DNA of 64,000 nt, taken from contig NZ_AUBX01000009.1 in assembly GCF_000429465.1 (NCBI RefSeq), forward strand, positions 558,001 to 622,000. Direction: 5' to 3'. Source of the stretch: Algoriphagus vanfongensis DSM 17529. GTDB taxonomy: Bacteria; Bacteroidota; Bacteroidia; Cytophagales; Cyclobacteriaceae. Shown here piece after piece: positions 33,089 through 42,511 of the stretch. The position numbers were made by a program, and so were the translations under genes. The notes beneath the pieces are model-generated. The model saw only the letters and a program-made list of their open reading frames with translations. It ran no database searches and was not told where the DNA came from. The number at the start of each line of letters is the position of its first letter. Within the stretch, counting starts at the first letter, position 1.

Positions 33089-34642
33089 ATGAAAACCTAT
33101 TTATCTCTTTTTGCTCTTCTGTTGTTTTTCTCAGCATGCAAGGAGCAGAATGAAACCGCAAAACTCCCCCGAGTTGCTATCGCAGGCTTGGCGATCGAGT
33201 CCAGTACTTTTTCCCCAGCCCGCTCTACTGCCGAGTCATTTCGCGTTCGGGTTGGAGAGGAGATTTTCAATTATTACCCATTTCTAGCCGACAGTGCGGA
33301 TGATCGTGGCCGCGCAGAATGGTTTCCCACACTAAGAGGTCACGCGATTCCAGGCGGCATGGTAACACGGGAAGCCTATGACTCTTTGGTAAATGTGACA
33401 TTGGAAATGCTGAAAGAAAATCTTCCCTACGATGGCTTATTTTTCGACATCCACGGGGCCATGAGTGTCGAAGGTCTCGATGATCCTGAAGGAGACTTCA
33501 TCATCAAAGTCCGGGAAGTCGTAGGTTCCGAAACGTTGATTTCCACCTCTATGGATTTGCATGGAAACGTCTCTGAAAGATTGGCAGAAAACTCCGATTT
33601 GATCACTTGCTATCGCATGGCTCCTCACGAAGATGCGTTGGAGTCCAAGCAGAGAGCAGTAGAAAACATGTTGGACAGATTGGAATCTGGCAAAGGCAAC
33701 CCAGCTTTCAAAGCTTGGATTCCAGTACCAATTTTGCTTCCAGGGGAAAAAACCTCTACCCGAATTGACCCAGGAAAGACACTTTACTCCAAAGTAGATC
33801 CTGAAACCAAAAAAGAAGGTGTGATTGATGCAGCCATTTGGATAGGATATGCTTGGGCGGACGAACCAAGAAACCATGCTGTAGTCATGGTCACTGGAGA
33901 CGATGAGACACAGGTCAAAGAAAGTGCAGAATATTTGGCACAAAGCTTTTGGGATGTGAGAAATGAATTTGAGTTTGTGGCTCCAGTTGCCTACTTGGAT
34001 GAAAGTTTGGAGATGGCTCTAAAAAGTGAAGAAAAGCCATTTGTGATTTCCGACATGGGAGACAATCCAACTGCCGGAGGAGCCGGAGATGTCACTTGGA
34101 CCTTGACAGAACTACTCAAAAGACCTGAATTCAAATCTGAAAATGGTCCAGAATTGATCTATGCTTCTATTCCAGGTCCGGAATTGATAGCCAAAGCGAA
34201 GGAAGCAGGAATAGGAGCTCAAGTGGAAGCTCATGTAGGTGCGGCTGTAGATGATCGATTTGCCCCGCCTGTGTTGTTGAAAGGAAAAATCCTTGCCATC
34301 AAAGAGGGTGACAGAGACGCAAATACTGAAGTAGTCGTTCAGGTAGGTTCCATCAAAGTAATCGTGACTGATAAAAGAAAGCCTTATCACAATGAATCCG
34401 ACTTTACTGAGCTTCAACTTGATCCAAGAAACTCAGATATCTTAGTGGTGAAAATCGGGTACTTGGTTCCAGAGCTTTACAATATGCGTGGCGACTGGAT
34501 TATGGCTTTGACTCCGGGAGGTGTAGATCAAGATTTAGAGCGCTTAGGCTACCAGAGAATCAAAAGACCTATGTTCCCATTAGATAAAGACATGGCTGAT
34601 CCGGACTTATCTGTCAGATGGATCAAAGCTTCTGATCAATAG
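33089..34642 (+). CDS. M81 family (MlrC-like) metallopeptidase, lipoprotein
   Basis: A 517-residue protein with a lipoprotein signal (LFALLLFFSACKEQ). The M81 domain shows PRVAIAGLAIESSTFSPA, YDGLFFDIHGAMSVEGLDD, STSMDLHGNVSERL and YRMAPHEDALESKQRA, with His/Asp residues suited to metal binding. VISDMGDNPTAGGAGDVTW matches the second family domain. MlrC homologues cleave linear microcystin and related peptides. An envelope lipoprotein version suggests breakdown of external peptides or amides. The substrate is unknown. Confidence 0.85.
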   Translation: MKTYLSLFALLLFFSACKEQNETAKLPRVAIAGLAIESSTFSPARSTAESFRVRVGEEIFNYYPFLADSADDRGRAEWFPTLRGHAIPGGMVTREAYDSLVNVTLEMLKENLPYDGLFFDIHGAMSVEGLDDPEGDFIIKVREVVGSETLISTSMDLHGNVSERLAENSDLITCYRMAPHEDALESKQRAVENMLDRLESGKGNPAFKAWIPVPILLPGEKTSTRIDPGKTLYSKVDPETKKEGVIDAAIWIGYAWADEPRNHAVVMVTGDDETQVKESAEYLAQSFWDVRNEFEFVAPVAYLDESLEMALKSEEKPFVISDMGDNPTAGGAGDVTWTLTELLKRPEFKSENGPELIYASIPGPELIAKAKEAGIGAQVEAHVGAAVDDRFAPPVLLKGKILAIKEGDRDANTEVVVQVGSIKVIVTDKRKPYHNESDFTELQLDPRNSDILVVKIGYLVPELYNMRGDWIMALTPGGVDQDLERLGYQRIKRPMFPLDKDMADPDLSVRWIKASDQ

Positions 34643-34666
34643 ATCAACCTGTATTTATCCAATTAT

Positions 34667-34704
34667 AAAAATTGCTTCTTCGATCCTTTGAAGAAGCAAT
34701 TTTT
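34667..34704 (+). terminator. terminator after the M81 gene
   Basis: A perfect 15-bp stem (34667-34681 with 34690-34704) closes an 8-nt loop. A-rich and T-rich outer arms make it likely bidirectional, also serving the MazG-like gene on the other strand. Confidence 0.9.
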
Positions 34705-34754
34705 ATTTAAAATCAATTCATTGGAAGAGAAAGGAATATTTCCCCCATCATGGC

Positions 34755-35093
34755 TCATTTCAGTTTTTCATTGTTCCGATGGCGATCCAGATCCCGGACA
34801 TTCTTTTTTTCAAAATTCTTCTTCATAGCTTCTGTCAGGTCCACTCCTGTCTGATTGGCTAGACAGATCAAAACCCAAAGCACATCTGCCATCTCATCAC
34901 CCAAATCTTTTCCCTTGTCCGATTCCTTGAAGGACTGTTCTCCATAGGTTCTAGACATGATTCGCGCCAACTCCCCTACCTCTTCCATCAGAATTGTCAT
35001 ATTGGTCAGTTCATTGAAATATCGAACTCCGACAGTTTGGATCCACTGATCAACCAATTTTTGAGCTTCTGAGATAGTGATTTCTTTTTTCAT
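34755..35093 (-). CDS. MazG-like nucleotide pyrophosphohydrolase
   Basis: A 112-residue all-alpha NTP pyrophosphohydrolase. The metal-binding motif EEVGELARIMSR and the downstream DEMADVLWVLICLA provide the EExxE...ExxD acidic residues. It probably hydrolyses non-canonical nucleotides in the cytoplasm. Confidence 0.87.
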   Translation of the reverse strand: MKKEITISEAQKLVDQWIQTVGVRYFNELTNMTILMEEVGELARIMSRTYGEQSFKESDKGKDLGDEMADVLWVLICLANQTGVDLTEAMKKNFEKKNVRDLDRHRNNEKLK

Positions 35094-35146
35094 TTGAGCA
35101 TTCGTTTAGATTTTAGCAATTTAGGGAACCTGCTTGGCGGATGTCC

Positions 35147-35154
35147 TACCTTTG
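35147..35154 (+). promoter_or_regulatory. Bacteroidota-type -7 box for marC
   Basis: TACCTTTG matches TAnnTTTG and lies downstream of the first in-frame ATG (35141). That ATG is therefore unlikely to be the marC start. Confidence 0.45.
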
Positions 35155-35203
35155 GCAAAAAAGGCACATCGTCCCAGCTTCATTTTCATCAAAATTTCAT
35201 CTT

Positions 35204-35836
35204 TTGAACAGCGAATTAATCACCTTTAGCCTATCTGTCTTCACCGGTTTTTTTGCGATCATGAACCCCATTGCAAATATTCCCATTTTCTCCTCCTTAG
35301 TAGAAGATGTCGATCGGCAGACCAAAAAAGAAATCAGCAAAAAAGCTACTACTGTAGCTTTTATGATCGTTTTTATCTTTGTTCTTCTCGGAAAATTCAT
35401 TTTTGAATTATTCGGAATTACGATTCCTGCCTTCAAAATTACAGGCGGAATTTTGATATTCTTTGTGGGTTTTGAAATGCTTCAATCCAAAAAATCAACC
35501 GTCAAGCATATCAAAGAACCTGTGATGGAAGAAAATATCGCCATCTCTCCACTCGCTATCCCGATTTTAGCCGGACCGGGTACCATCGTCACAGCTATGA
35601 ACTTTGCTGTAGGCACCTATACGCAAATTGCCATAGTCATAGCAACTTTTGGATTGATGTGTATCCTGACTCATTGGGCATTTCGCCTCAGTGACAGAGT
35701 GATCGAGCGCTTGGGTAAAAATGTGATCACCGTCACCGGAAAAATCATGGGTTTAATCATTGCCATTATCGGGACTACCATGGTCATCGAAGGAATCAAA
35801 TTAGCCTTTGATCTCATCCCAAACTCCAACCAATAG
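35204..35836 (+). CDS. MarC-family integral membrane protein
   Basis: About 210 residues with six membrane helices: FTGFFAIMNPIANIPIF, IVFIFVLLGKFIFELFGI, ITGGILIFFVGFEMLQSK, PLAIPILAGPGTIVTAM. The TTG at 35204 is chosen as the start because the -7 box overlaps the upstream ATG at 35141. The family function is unknown. An earlier link to multiple antibiotic resistance was not upheld. Confidence 0.85.
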   Translation: MNSELITFSLSVFTGFFAIMNPIANIPIFSSLVEDVDRQTKKEISKKATTVAFMIVFIFVLLGKFIFELFGITIPAFKITGGILIFFVGFEMLQSKKSTVKHIKEPVMEENIAISPLAIPILAGPGTIVTAMNFAVGTYTQIAIVIATFGLMCILTHWAFRLSDRVIERLGKNVITVTGKIMGLIIAIIGTTMVIEGIKLAFDLIPNSNQ

Positions 35837-35855
35837 CCTCCTAAAACCCATCATC

Positions 35856-36239
35856 ATGAACCCAAAACCCTCATCTATCGAAGAATATTTCAGCTGGTTT
35901 TCGCCTGAGACCCAAGCTAAACTGAAGCAAATTCGGGCCATCCTCAAAGCTGCTCTTCCAGAAGCCAAAGAAGTGATCAGCTACCATATGCCGGCTTATA
36001 AAACTACCGAGGTTTTGGTCTATTTCGCGGCTATGAAAAATCATCTAGGTTTTTATCCTACCAACTCTGGTGTCAGTGAGTTCAAAGATGAACTGAAAAA
36101 CTATCAGACTAGTAAAGGTGCTATTCAATTTCCCTATGATCAGCCATTACCTGAAAAATTGATCCGGGACATTGCGCTTTTTCGTCAAGAAGAAGCGAAA
36201 GATCGGGCTACTAAAAAACAATCAAAGAAAGCTCCTTGA
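35856..36239 (+). CDS. DUF1801-domain protein
   Basis: A 127-residue protein from the start MNPKPSSIEEYFSWF; the ATG at 35808 lies inside the marC gene. Landmarks are AKEVISYHMPAYK and HLGFYPTNSGVSEFKDEL with KGAIQFPYDQPLP, typical of the YdhG/DUF1801 family. The C-terminus is lysine-rich. It converges on the PLP enzyme gene with a 29-bp overlap of the 3' ends. Confidence 0.85.
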   Translation: MNPKPSSIEEYFSWFSPETQAKLKQIRAILKAALPEAKEVISYHMPAYKTTEVLVYFAAMKNHLGFYPTNSGVSEFKDELKNYQTSKGAIQFPYDQPLPEKLIRDIALFRQEEAKDRATKKQSKKAP

Positions 36240-37479
36240 CCTTAGCAATCAGCCTATCCAATTCATCTTTTGAATTATAAATATGGGTCGAAATCCGTAC
36301 CGCGTTCAACCCAGCTTCATAGATCCCTCTGGTTCGGAAACCCGCCCCCAGTAATTCTACCTGAACGTCCTGGTAATCCAAACTGTCCAATCGAAAGGTA
36401 AGAATTGAAATCCTGGATTCAGGCTCTTGAGGAGTGAGGATTTCCACACCCTCAATTTGCTGAAGACCCTCATAGAGATAAGTTGAGAGCTCGCGGACTC
36501 TTTGTTCTATCCGATCCTTTCCAATAGCCTCATGAAAGTCAACAGCAGCTCCCATCCCTGCTCGCTGTGGGGTACTCTGAGTGCCATAGTCGTAGCGATG
36601 TGCAGTAGGCACAAGATTCTCCAGATGTTGATAATTAGGCTCTAAAGTCCATCCATCACTGGAATGAGCCCCTATCTGAATAGCCTTCAACTCATCTATC
36701 CTGTTTTCCCTGACGTATAGAAAACCTGTTCCGGCAGGCCCCAGCATCCATTTGTGAAAGCAACCGGCATAGAAATCACATCCCAATTCATGAAGGTTCA
36801 GGTTGAAAGTACCAGCACCGTGAGCACCATCGATGGCAGTAATGATGTCCTTTGATTTAGCAAAGGCAGAAATTTCCCGAATAGGGAAAACCTGTCCAGT
36901 CGTACAAGAAATATGAGGTATGGCAATGACTTTGGTTCGATCACTGACCAAAGATTGAATCAATTTTAGATTTTCTTTTGCCGTTGGCAAAGGTTCAAAA
37001 ATAACTAGTTTGATTTTGTCAAGTTCCGCACGACGAAGCCAAGGAAAGGCACTTCCAGCATGCTCATGGCTGGTGAGGATCACTTCATCTTCTGCCTGAA
37101 GATCAAGTCCCCAAGCCATGATATTGATCCCTTCGCTAGTATTGTGAGTCAGGCATAACTCCGTCTCTTGGATACCAAAAAACTCAGCAATTTTTGGCCT
37201 CACAGCATCATAATTACCATATTCTCCACTAGTGCAGGTTTCTTGATAGGATATCGCTATCGCATCAATAACCATTTGAGGACAGGGACCAAAAGTCCCA
37301 TTATTCATGTAGACTCGATCTTGAGTGAGAGGGAAAAGCTTCCTGATTTCATCCCAAGATTTATCTGCCAATGAGTTAGGAACTGGAAAGACAGGAGCAG
37401 CTGAGGAATCAATCGTCGGAAGAGTCGTACCAAGCACACCGACACCTAGTTTTTGAAGAAAAGACCTTCTAGATTTCAT
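36211..37479 (-). CDS. aminotransferase class V-fold PLP-dependent enzyme with Tat-like signal
   Basis: A 422-residue protein from the start at 37479 (MKSRRSFLQKLGVGVLGTTL), which reads as a twin-arginine signal. The catalytic fold has VYMNNGTFGPCP, THNTSEGINIMAWGL, DGAHGAGTFNLNL and the PLP-lysine in GCFHKWMLGPAGTGFLYV. It resembles isopenicillin-N epimerase/cysteine desulfurase-like proteins. Export of a PLP enzyme via Tat is common in Bacteroidota. The substrate is not known. Confidence 0.85.
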   Translation of the reverse strand: MKSRRSFLQKLGVGVLGTTLPTIDSSAAPVFPVPNSLADKSWDEIRKLFPLTQDRVYMNNGTFGPCPQMVIDAIAISYQETCTSGEYGNYDAVRPKIAEFFGIQETELCLTHNTSEGINIMAWGLDLQAEDEVILTSHEHAGSAFPWLRRAELDKIKLVIFEPLPTAKENLKLIQSLVSDRTKVIAIPHISCTTGQVFPIREISAFAKSKDIITAIDGAHGAGTFNLNLHELGCDFYAGCFHKWMLGPAGTGFLYVRENRIDELKAIQIGAHSSDGWTLEPNYQHLENLVPTAHRYDYGTQSTPQRAGMGAAVDFHEAIGKDRIEQRVRELSTYLYEGLQQIEGVEILTPQEPESRISILTFRLDSLDYQDVQVELLGAGFRTRGIYEAGLNAVRISTHIYNSKDELDRLIAKVKELSLIVF

Positions 37480-37529
37480 GGTTTTCAAAAATTTAGAGAC
37501 AACCAATCCCAATATATCAAAAGCACAGT

Positions 37530-39014
37530 TTAGGTCTTAGTTTTATCCAAATCAAATTGAAATGTGACGGCATCAGGTACATCCTGATCATAGTGACTGA
37601 CATAAAGCAAAGACAGTGGACTATTTTCGCATATCTTCTGAATAGTATCCTTGAATAGACCCCGTTGTTGCTCATCCATCCCCTGAGAAGCTTCATCAAG
37701 AATTAAAAACTGCGGTTGTTTGATCAGCGCTCGTGCCAACAGTGTCCAGCGTTGCTTTTCGAGGGCTACTCTTGTGATCATTTGATCAGCCTCCCGCTCC
37801 AGTTCAAAAAGTGATATCCATTGGTTTGCAAGTTTCTCTTGTTCGGGAGAAACCTTTTTAAACAATCCCATCGTATCAAATAGCCCGGAGAGAATTACCT
37901 TTCGGCAGGTTTGATTTGATGGAAAAAACCGTGCTAGCTCAGGAGCTACAAATCCAGTAGGTCGCTTGATATCCCAAATGCTTTCGCCAGTCCCTCTTTT
38001 TCTCCCAAACAACTGGAAATTCTGAGAATAAGCTTGCGGATTTTCACCTATCAGAAGAGAAATCAACGTAGATTTTCCAGAACCATTTCTCCCCTTTAGC
38101 TGCCACCTTTCTCCTGCCTTGATCTCCCAGTTTATCTTGTCCAAAATAGCCTTTCCATCATAATGGATTGACACATTCTTCAACATCACAGGAGATTCCT
38201 GTGTTACAGAATTAGTGGGAAGCAACTGGCTCAAAAGCGTCCAATTCCATTCTTTCTTGTTCCAAGTAGTTTTTTGAGCGGCATAATTTTCTATCGAAAG
38301 CTGATTGGCCACGCCCCCAGAATCCAATGTTGCCACATGTGTGATGCCCGCAGGCACTTCATTTTCAGCACATGTCAAGAGAACTCTGACACCTGATTTG
38401 GTAATTGTTTTCAAAACATTTCCAAAATTCTCTCTGCTGGCAATATCCAAACCTGTGGTGGGATGATCCATCAAAAATAGCTTTGGCTGCCTCAAAAGCC
38501 CAGCTGCTATGGCGAGTCTCCTGGTTTCTCCGTTGGAAAGTTTCAGTAAGGATTCTTCTTCCAATGGATTCAAAGCTAGCAGCTCCATGACATTTTCTAG
38601 TGTCCAAGGGCCCTCCAGTTTGGAATTGATGGACTTGAGGTAATCTTTTACCGTGAGTGTTTCTTCGGATTCAGAAGAATTGAAGCGCTGCTGAAAGTAA
38701 AAGTTTTGCTGGTTGAATTTATTCCTAAACTCATAGCGCTGTGACACATAAGCGAGTAAATCCCGGAAGCTGTGCACTTCTTTATCGGCTGTTTTCTCCC
38801 GGATATATTCTCGGGCAAAAAATCTCGATACAGATCCTGAAGGAATGACCGTATTACCTCGCAAGGTTTCCAAAAAAGCAGTTTGAAGCCATCCTGACTC
38901 GGCTACGACTGCCCAGTTTTCTCCTTCATTCCAGATAAAATTCAAATTTTCAAAAGCATGATTTCCTTTGAATAGAACTTTTGCTTCCTGAATAGCTAAT
39001 AGGTTTTTCGACAT
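37530..39014 (-). CDS. ABC ATPase with two nucleotide-binding domains (ModF-like)
   Basis: A 494-residue protein from the start MSKNLLAIQEAKVLFKGNHA. It has two ABC domains in tandem. The first is degenerate in Walker A (ENWAVVAESGWLQTAFLETL) with signature LLKLSNGETRRLA and LFLMDHPTTGLD. The second is intact (LKGRNGSGKSTLISLLIG; LILDEASQGMD). No membrane domain is present. The layout fits ModF/PhrA-like twin ATPases. Asymmetric sites suggest one regulatory and one active site. Confidence 0.85.
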   Translation of the reverse strand: MSKNLLAIQEAKVLFKGNHAFENLNFIWNEGENWAVVAESGWLQTAFLETLRGNTVIPSGSVSRFFAREYIREKTADKEVHSFRDLLAYVSQRYEFRNKFNQQNFYFQQRFNSSESEETLTVKDYLKSINSKLEGPWTLENVMELLALNPLEEESLLKLSNGETRRLAIAAGLLRQPKLFLMDHPTTGLDIASRENFGNVLKTITKSGVRVLLTCAENEVPAGITHVATLDSGGVANQLSIENYAAQKTTWNKKEWNWTLLSQLLPTNSVTQESPVMLKNVSIHYDGKAILDKINWEIKAGERWQLKGRNGSGKSTLISLLIGENPQAYSQNFQLFGRKRGTGESIWDIKRPTGFVAPELARFFPSNQTCRKVILSGLFDTMGLFKKVSPEQEKLANQWISLFELEREADQMITRVALEKQRWTLLARALIKQPQFLILDEASQGMDEQQRGLFKDTIQKICENSPLSLLYVSHYDQDVPDAVTFQFDLDKTKT

Positions 39015-39168
39015 CGGGTAAAGGTAGTCTGAAATCAAGAAGCGCGGAAAACCAAATCCATCAATGGCTAAAAAAGTATCTCCGTCACCAAGTCATTTTG
39101 ATTCAATTTAGTTAACTTATTCACACACAGCACATTTCAATCCTTTTTCAATTTAAACCACTTTAAGT

Positions 39169-40239
39169 ATGATTTTATCTCTCAAAAAAATCTGTTCCGG
39201 AGACACTTTTTTGTCCCCAATCCAAATCAAAAAGGTAGGTTTCAGAATCCTCCCTTCGTTTGTAATTATCATCTTATTTCTGATTTCATCTTGCTCACAG
39301 ATGGAGGAACAGCCAGACCAAGCAATAGCCCCGAAAGAACAGGCCGAAACATGGACTATCCCTCAGGCCACAGATGAGCCACAATTCATCACTGTCACAA
39401 AATCCGATCAAAAATTGGCCGAGGAAAATGCCCGAAATGGTGCCGGCTCAGCCAAAAATAGGTTCGATATTTCATTTGTGTTCTTGACACCTGTCACAGC
39501 TGAGCAGCAGCAGATATTCACAGATGCCGCAGCCAGATGGGAAAGAACAATCATCAAAGATCTACCAGAAATTCCTGGTCCTATTCCTTCTGCCTTGGGT
39601 CAATTTTTCATTGTGCCTGAAGGAGAGGTAGTGGATGACTTGATCATTGAAGTAGTACTGGCTCCGATTGATGGTCCTGGTAATATTTTGGGAGCCGCTT
39701 CTCCGGCTTATGTCAGACTTTCTGATAACCTTCCTTTATCCGGATATATGTTTTTCGATGTAGAGGATTTGGCAGTATTGGACCAATTTGATCTTTTTGA
39801 AGAAGTAATCCTCCATGAAATGGGGCATGTGCTGGGTATCGGGACCCTGTGGGATTTCGAAAGAGACCTCAACCAAGGCACTATAGAAGATCCTTATTTT
39901 GTCGGGAAATATGCGGGAATCCACTGGAATGCAGCTGGAGGATCAGGACTGTTACCGATAGAAAATATCGGCGGACCAGGTACAGCAAACTCCCATTGGA
40001 GAGAGACTGTCTTGGAGAATGAACTCATGACAGGCTTTCTCAATCTTGGTATCAATCCTCTCAGCAGAATCACAGCAGGTTCACTTAGGGATTTGGGATA
40101 TGGTGTGGCGATGGTCGGTGAACCTTATTCAGTCAGTGAGCAAGTTGCTGCCAGACTCAACAGCCAAACTGGACAGGGAATAGACCTTGCAAAGGGAGAA
40201 ATCCTAAACAGACCAATTGGATATGTGGAAATAGAATAA
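39169..40239 (+). CDS. leishmanolysin-like zinc metalloprotease lipoprotein
   Basis: A 356-residue protein. A hydrophobic segment VIIILFLISSCSQ with Cys near residue 44 gives a lipoprotein signal, though with a long N-terminal stretch before it; translation may begin later. The zinc motif HEMGHVLGIG lies near residue 224, with a distal His in GPGTANSHWRETVLENE and the Met-turn ELMTGFLN. This fits peptidase M8-like proteins. It would be exposed in the envelope. Confidence 0.82.
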   Translation: MILSLKKICSGDTFLSPIQIKKVGFRILPSFVIIILFLISSCSQMEEQPDQAIAPKEQAETWTIPQATDEPQFITVTKSDQKLAEENARNGAGSAKNRFDISFVFLTPVTAEQQQIFTDAAARWERTIIKDLPEIPGPIPSALGQFFIVPEGEVVDDLIIEVVLAPIDGPGNILGAASPAYVRLSDNLPLSGYMFFDVEDLAVLDQFDLFEEVILHEMGHVLGIGTLWDFERDLNQGTIEDPYFVGKYAGIHWNAAGGSGLLPIENIGGPGTANSHWRETVLENELMTGFLNLGINPLSRITAGSLRDLGYGVAMVGEPYSVSEQVAARLNSQTGQGIDLAKGEILNRPIGYVEIE

Positions 40240-40246
40240 AAAGTAG

Positions 40247-40278
40247 AAGCACGCAATTCTTGATCGAACTGCGTGCTT
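40247..40278. terminator. bidirectional terminator between the metalloprotease gene and dtd
   Basis: AAGCACGCA (40247-40255) pairs with TGCGTGCTT (40270-40278), followed by TT, with an A run on the left. It serves both convergent genes. Confidence 0.85.
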
Positions 40279-40731
40279 TTATACCTTATTTTTTGAATCA
40301 ATCACTATAGTCACTGGACCATCATTCACCAGAGAAACTTTCATATCGGCTCCAAATTCACCGGTACCTATTGGCTTCCCCAATTCATCTTCGAGACTAG
40401 AGATCATCTGCTCATAGAGCGGGATAGCCGTTTCCGGTCTAGCCGCTTTGATATAAGAAGGCCTGTTTCCTTTTTTAGTGCTGGCATGGAGTGTAAACTG
40501 AGAAATCAGCAAAATCTCGCCCTTTGCATCCAAAAGACTTTTGTTCATTACTCCTGCTTGATCGGGAAAAATCCGAAGATTGGTGATTTTTCTCGTCAGC
40601 CATTCGATATCGTCTGATCCATCTGCCTCCTCTATTCCCAAGAGGATCATCAGCCCTACTCCTATTTCAGATTTTATTTTTCCTTCGATCTTGACCGATG
40701 CTTCTGAAACGCGCTGTATGACTACTATCAT
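40279..40731 (-). CDS. dtd: D-aminoacyl-tRNA deacylase
   Basis: A 150-residue DTD: MIVVIQRVSEASVKIEGKIK, LLISQFTLHAST, GNRPSYIKAA, GEFGADMKVSLVNDGPVTIV. The SQxT and NxGPxT motifs of the active site are present. It removes D-amino acids from mischarged tRNA. It overlaps the next gene of the cluster by 4 bp. Confidence 0.96.
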   Translation of the reverse strand: MIVVIQRVSEASVKIEGKIKSEIGVGLMILLGIEEADGSDDIEWLTRKITNLRIFPDQAGVMNKSLLDAKGEILLISQFTLHASTKKGNRPSYIKAARPETAIPLYEQMISSLEDELGKPIGTGEFGADMKVSLVNDGPVTIVIDSKNKV

Positions 40732-41444
40732 TTGCTTAAATCTTGCATTTCTCCAGAAGTGACTATCTCTATACCTTTCCTTGCTGGATCTCCAGCAACG
40801 TGAACCATAGCTTTAGCCACTTGATAATCATAAATAGGACGAACGTTTTTCAAAATTTTCAGCCAAACCAAAGGCTTCATCACAATACTTGCAAGTTGCT
40901 CTCCAAGGCGAAACTCTTGTCTATTCCCCAAAAGCAGAGAAGGTCTAAACAAAGCCAGATGTTCAAACTGCAGGCCCTGAAGGTCTTCTTCAGTTTTACC
41001 TTTCACTTGATTGTAAAAAATAGAAGAGGTAGAATCTGCTCCCATCGCTGAGACATAATAGAAACCAGTTGCACCCAATTTCTTGGCCCATTGAGCAAAA
41101 CCTACTACTAAATCATGATCGATTGCGAAAAAACCTTCCTTGGAACCAGCCTGCTTGATCGTCGTACCCAAGCTGGAATAGGCATGAATCAGCGCATTTC
41201 CCTTTAATCCCTCAATAAGAGAGAAATATTCGCCCCCCAAAGCTTGCGAAGCGATCATATCTTCCCAATCCCAAAATTCAAGCTGGGAAAGATCTCCTGA
41301 AAGTTGAACTAGTTTTTGGTGTTTGAGCGCCAACTGTCTCCGACCCACACTGATGACATAATCGTATCGATCAGCCTGTAATGTTTTGTCCAGCAGTTGC
41401 ATGCCTACTAAACCGGATGTACCAGAGAGCAGTGCGATTTTCAC
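40728..41444 (-). CDS. NAD(P)-binding oxidoreductase-like protein (HTATIP2/NmrA-like)
   Basis: A 238-residue Rossmann-fold protein. The N-terminus ALLSGTSGLVGMQLLDK is a TGxxGxxG-type dinucleotide motif in altered form. YYVSAMGADSTSSIFYNQVKG contains the Ser/Tyr/Lys-like atypical SDR site and is followed by LFRPSLLLGNR. The substrate is unknown. It sits in a tight five-gene cluster with dtd. Confidence 0.8.
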   Translation of the reverse strand: MKIALLSGTSGLVGMQLLDKTLQADRYDYVISVGRRQLALKHQKLVQLSGDLSQLEFWDWEDMIASQALGGEYFSLIEGLKGNALIHAYSSLGTTIKQAGSKEGFFAIDHDLVVGFAQWAKKLGATGFYYVSAMGADSTSSIFYNQVKGKTEEDLQGLQFEHLALFRPSLLLGNRQEFRLGEQLASIVMKPLVWLKILKNVRPIYDYQVAKAMVHVAGDPARKGIEIVTSGEMQDLSK

Positions 41445-42094
41445 AGATCAAAAGCTGTTTTAAATTTCTGAATCAATTCTTTCTCCATGGATTGATGTTT
41501 GTCCTTAGCGTACCACAAATGTGTCCCTTCCGAAAATTCTTTGGAGCTGACGCCTTTCGGATCATTTTTATACTCCAACAGTCGCTGCATCAAAAATTCC
41601 GGTCTTGGTCCCCACACAAAATACTCCTCTTGAAGATCTGGTGAAAAGGAAATCATCATCGGTATGGAACGGGCTCCATTTGTCAAGTATCGATCCATGA
41701 TTTGAGGATATTCATCTCTCAAAATCAATTTGAGCTGAATTGATGGATTAAGTTCCGCTAATTTTTGAATGTACGGAACACTCTGTCCAGCATCACCACA
41801 CCAAGCCTCTGTAATCACTAGCCATACTTGGGAAGGAAGACTCCTTGTCAAAGACTCCATCTCTGGAGATATCTTGATAGTCTTGCCCCAACGTGTCATC
41901 CGACGGAGAGACATCCGGGTATATTCCAAATATGATTCTGATTGATTTGGTCCGGTAGTTTTATTCTCAGCTACCAGTTGCTCTATCATCTGCAGATAGT
42001 CAGGATAGCTATGCGCTCTATCCAATATCTCTTCGTTGAGAGCAGATTTAAGTAATTCTTGCATTTTTTGGCTTTTTCGGGAAACAGCAATCAA
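41441..42094 (-). CDS. thioredoxin-family protein (single-cysteine site)
   Basis: A 217-residue cytoplasmic protein. A thioredoxin fold begins near residue 90 (VWLVITEAWCGDAGQSVPYI), with a WCGDA site in place of CxxC, followed by ARSIPMMISFS with the cis-Pro region. This form is common in Bacteroidota and may bind rather than reduce partners. It overlaps the neighbours on both sides by 4 bp (ATGA). Confidence 0.8.
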   Translation of the reverse strand: MIAVSRKSQKMQELLKSALNEEILDRAHSYPDYLQMIEQLVAENKTTGPNQSESYLEYTRMSLRRMTRWGKTIKISPEMESLTRSLPSQVWLVITEAWCGDAGQSVPYIQKLAELNPSIQLKLILRDEYPQIMDRYLTNGARSIPMMISFSPDLQEEYFVWGPRPEFLMQRLLEYKNDPKGVSSKEFSEGTHLWYAKDKHQSMEKELIQKFKTAFDL

Positions 42095-42507
42095 CCCATA
42101 CGGGTTCGCTCCCAGTCCAAAAATTCTTCAATTTCATCTTTGACTTTGGCATAGACGGCCATAATCACAGAGAGATCGTCAGCAAAACCCAGAAAGCCCA
42201 AGAAGTCCGGAATAAAGTCTACCGGAGAAAGAAAATAGACCAATGCCAAAAGTACCAGCCCCAAAGTAGTGGTGGACATTTTGTGAGTTCCAGAGAAATG
42301 CGCTTTGACCATCCTGATGAAAACCGAAACTGGCTCAATCAGTTTCTGAATCCGTGAATTGGTCTTAAGACTGGAGAGTTTATGGATCACACCCTGAAGC
42401 AATTCCTTAATTTTGCTTTCCTGTCTGGCCATGGCTTCTACTTTCTCGCCATAGAGTTCTTTGGCTCTTTCTAAAATCTTACTGCCTTTTGACTTATCTT
42501 TTCCCAT
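42091..42507 (-). CDS. YkvA family protein (DUF1232)
   Basis: A 138-residue protein with a charged helical N-terminus and the DUF1232 motif ALVYFLSPVDFIPDFLGFLG then FADDLSVIMAVY near residues 88-120. That segment is likely membrane-associated. The function is unknown. Confidence 0.85.
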   Translation of the reverse strand: MGKDKSKGSKILERAKELYGEKVEAMARQESKIKELLQGVIHKLSSLKTNSRIQKLIEPVSVFIRMVKAHFSGTHKMSTTTLGLVLLALVYFLSPVDFIPDFLGFLGFADDLSVIMAVYAKVKDEIEEFLDWERTRMG

Positions 42508-42511
42508 GGCC

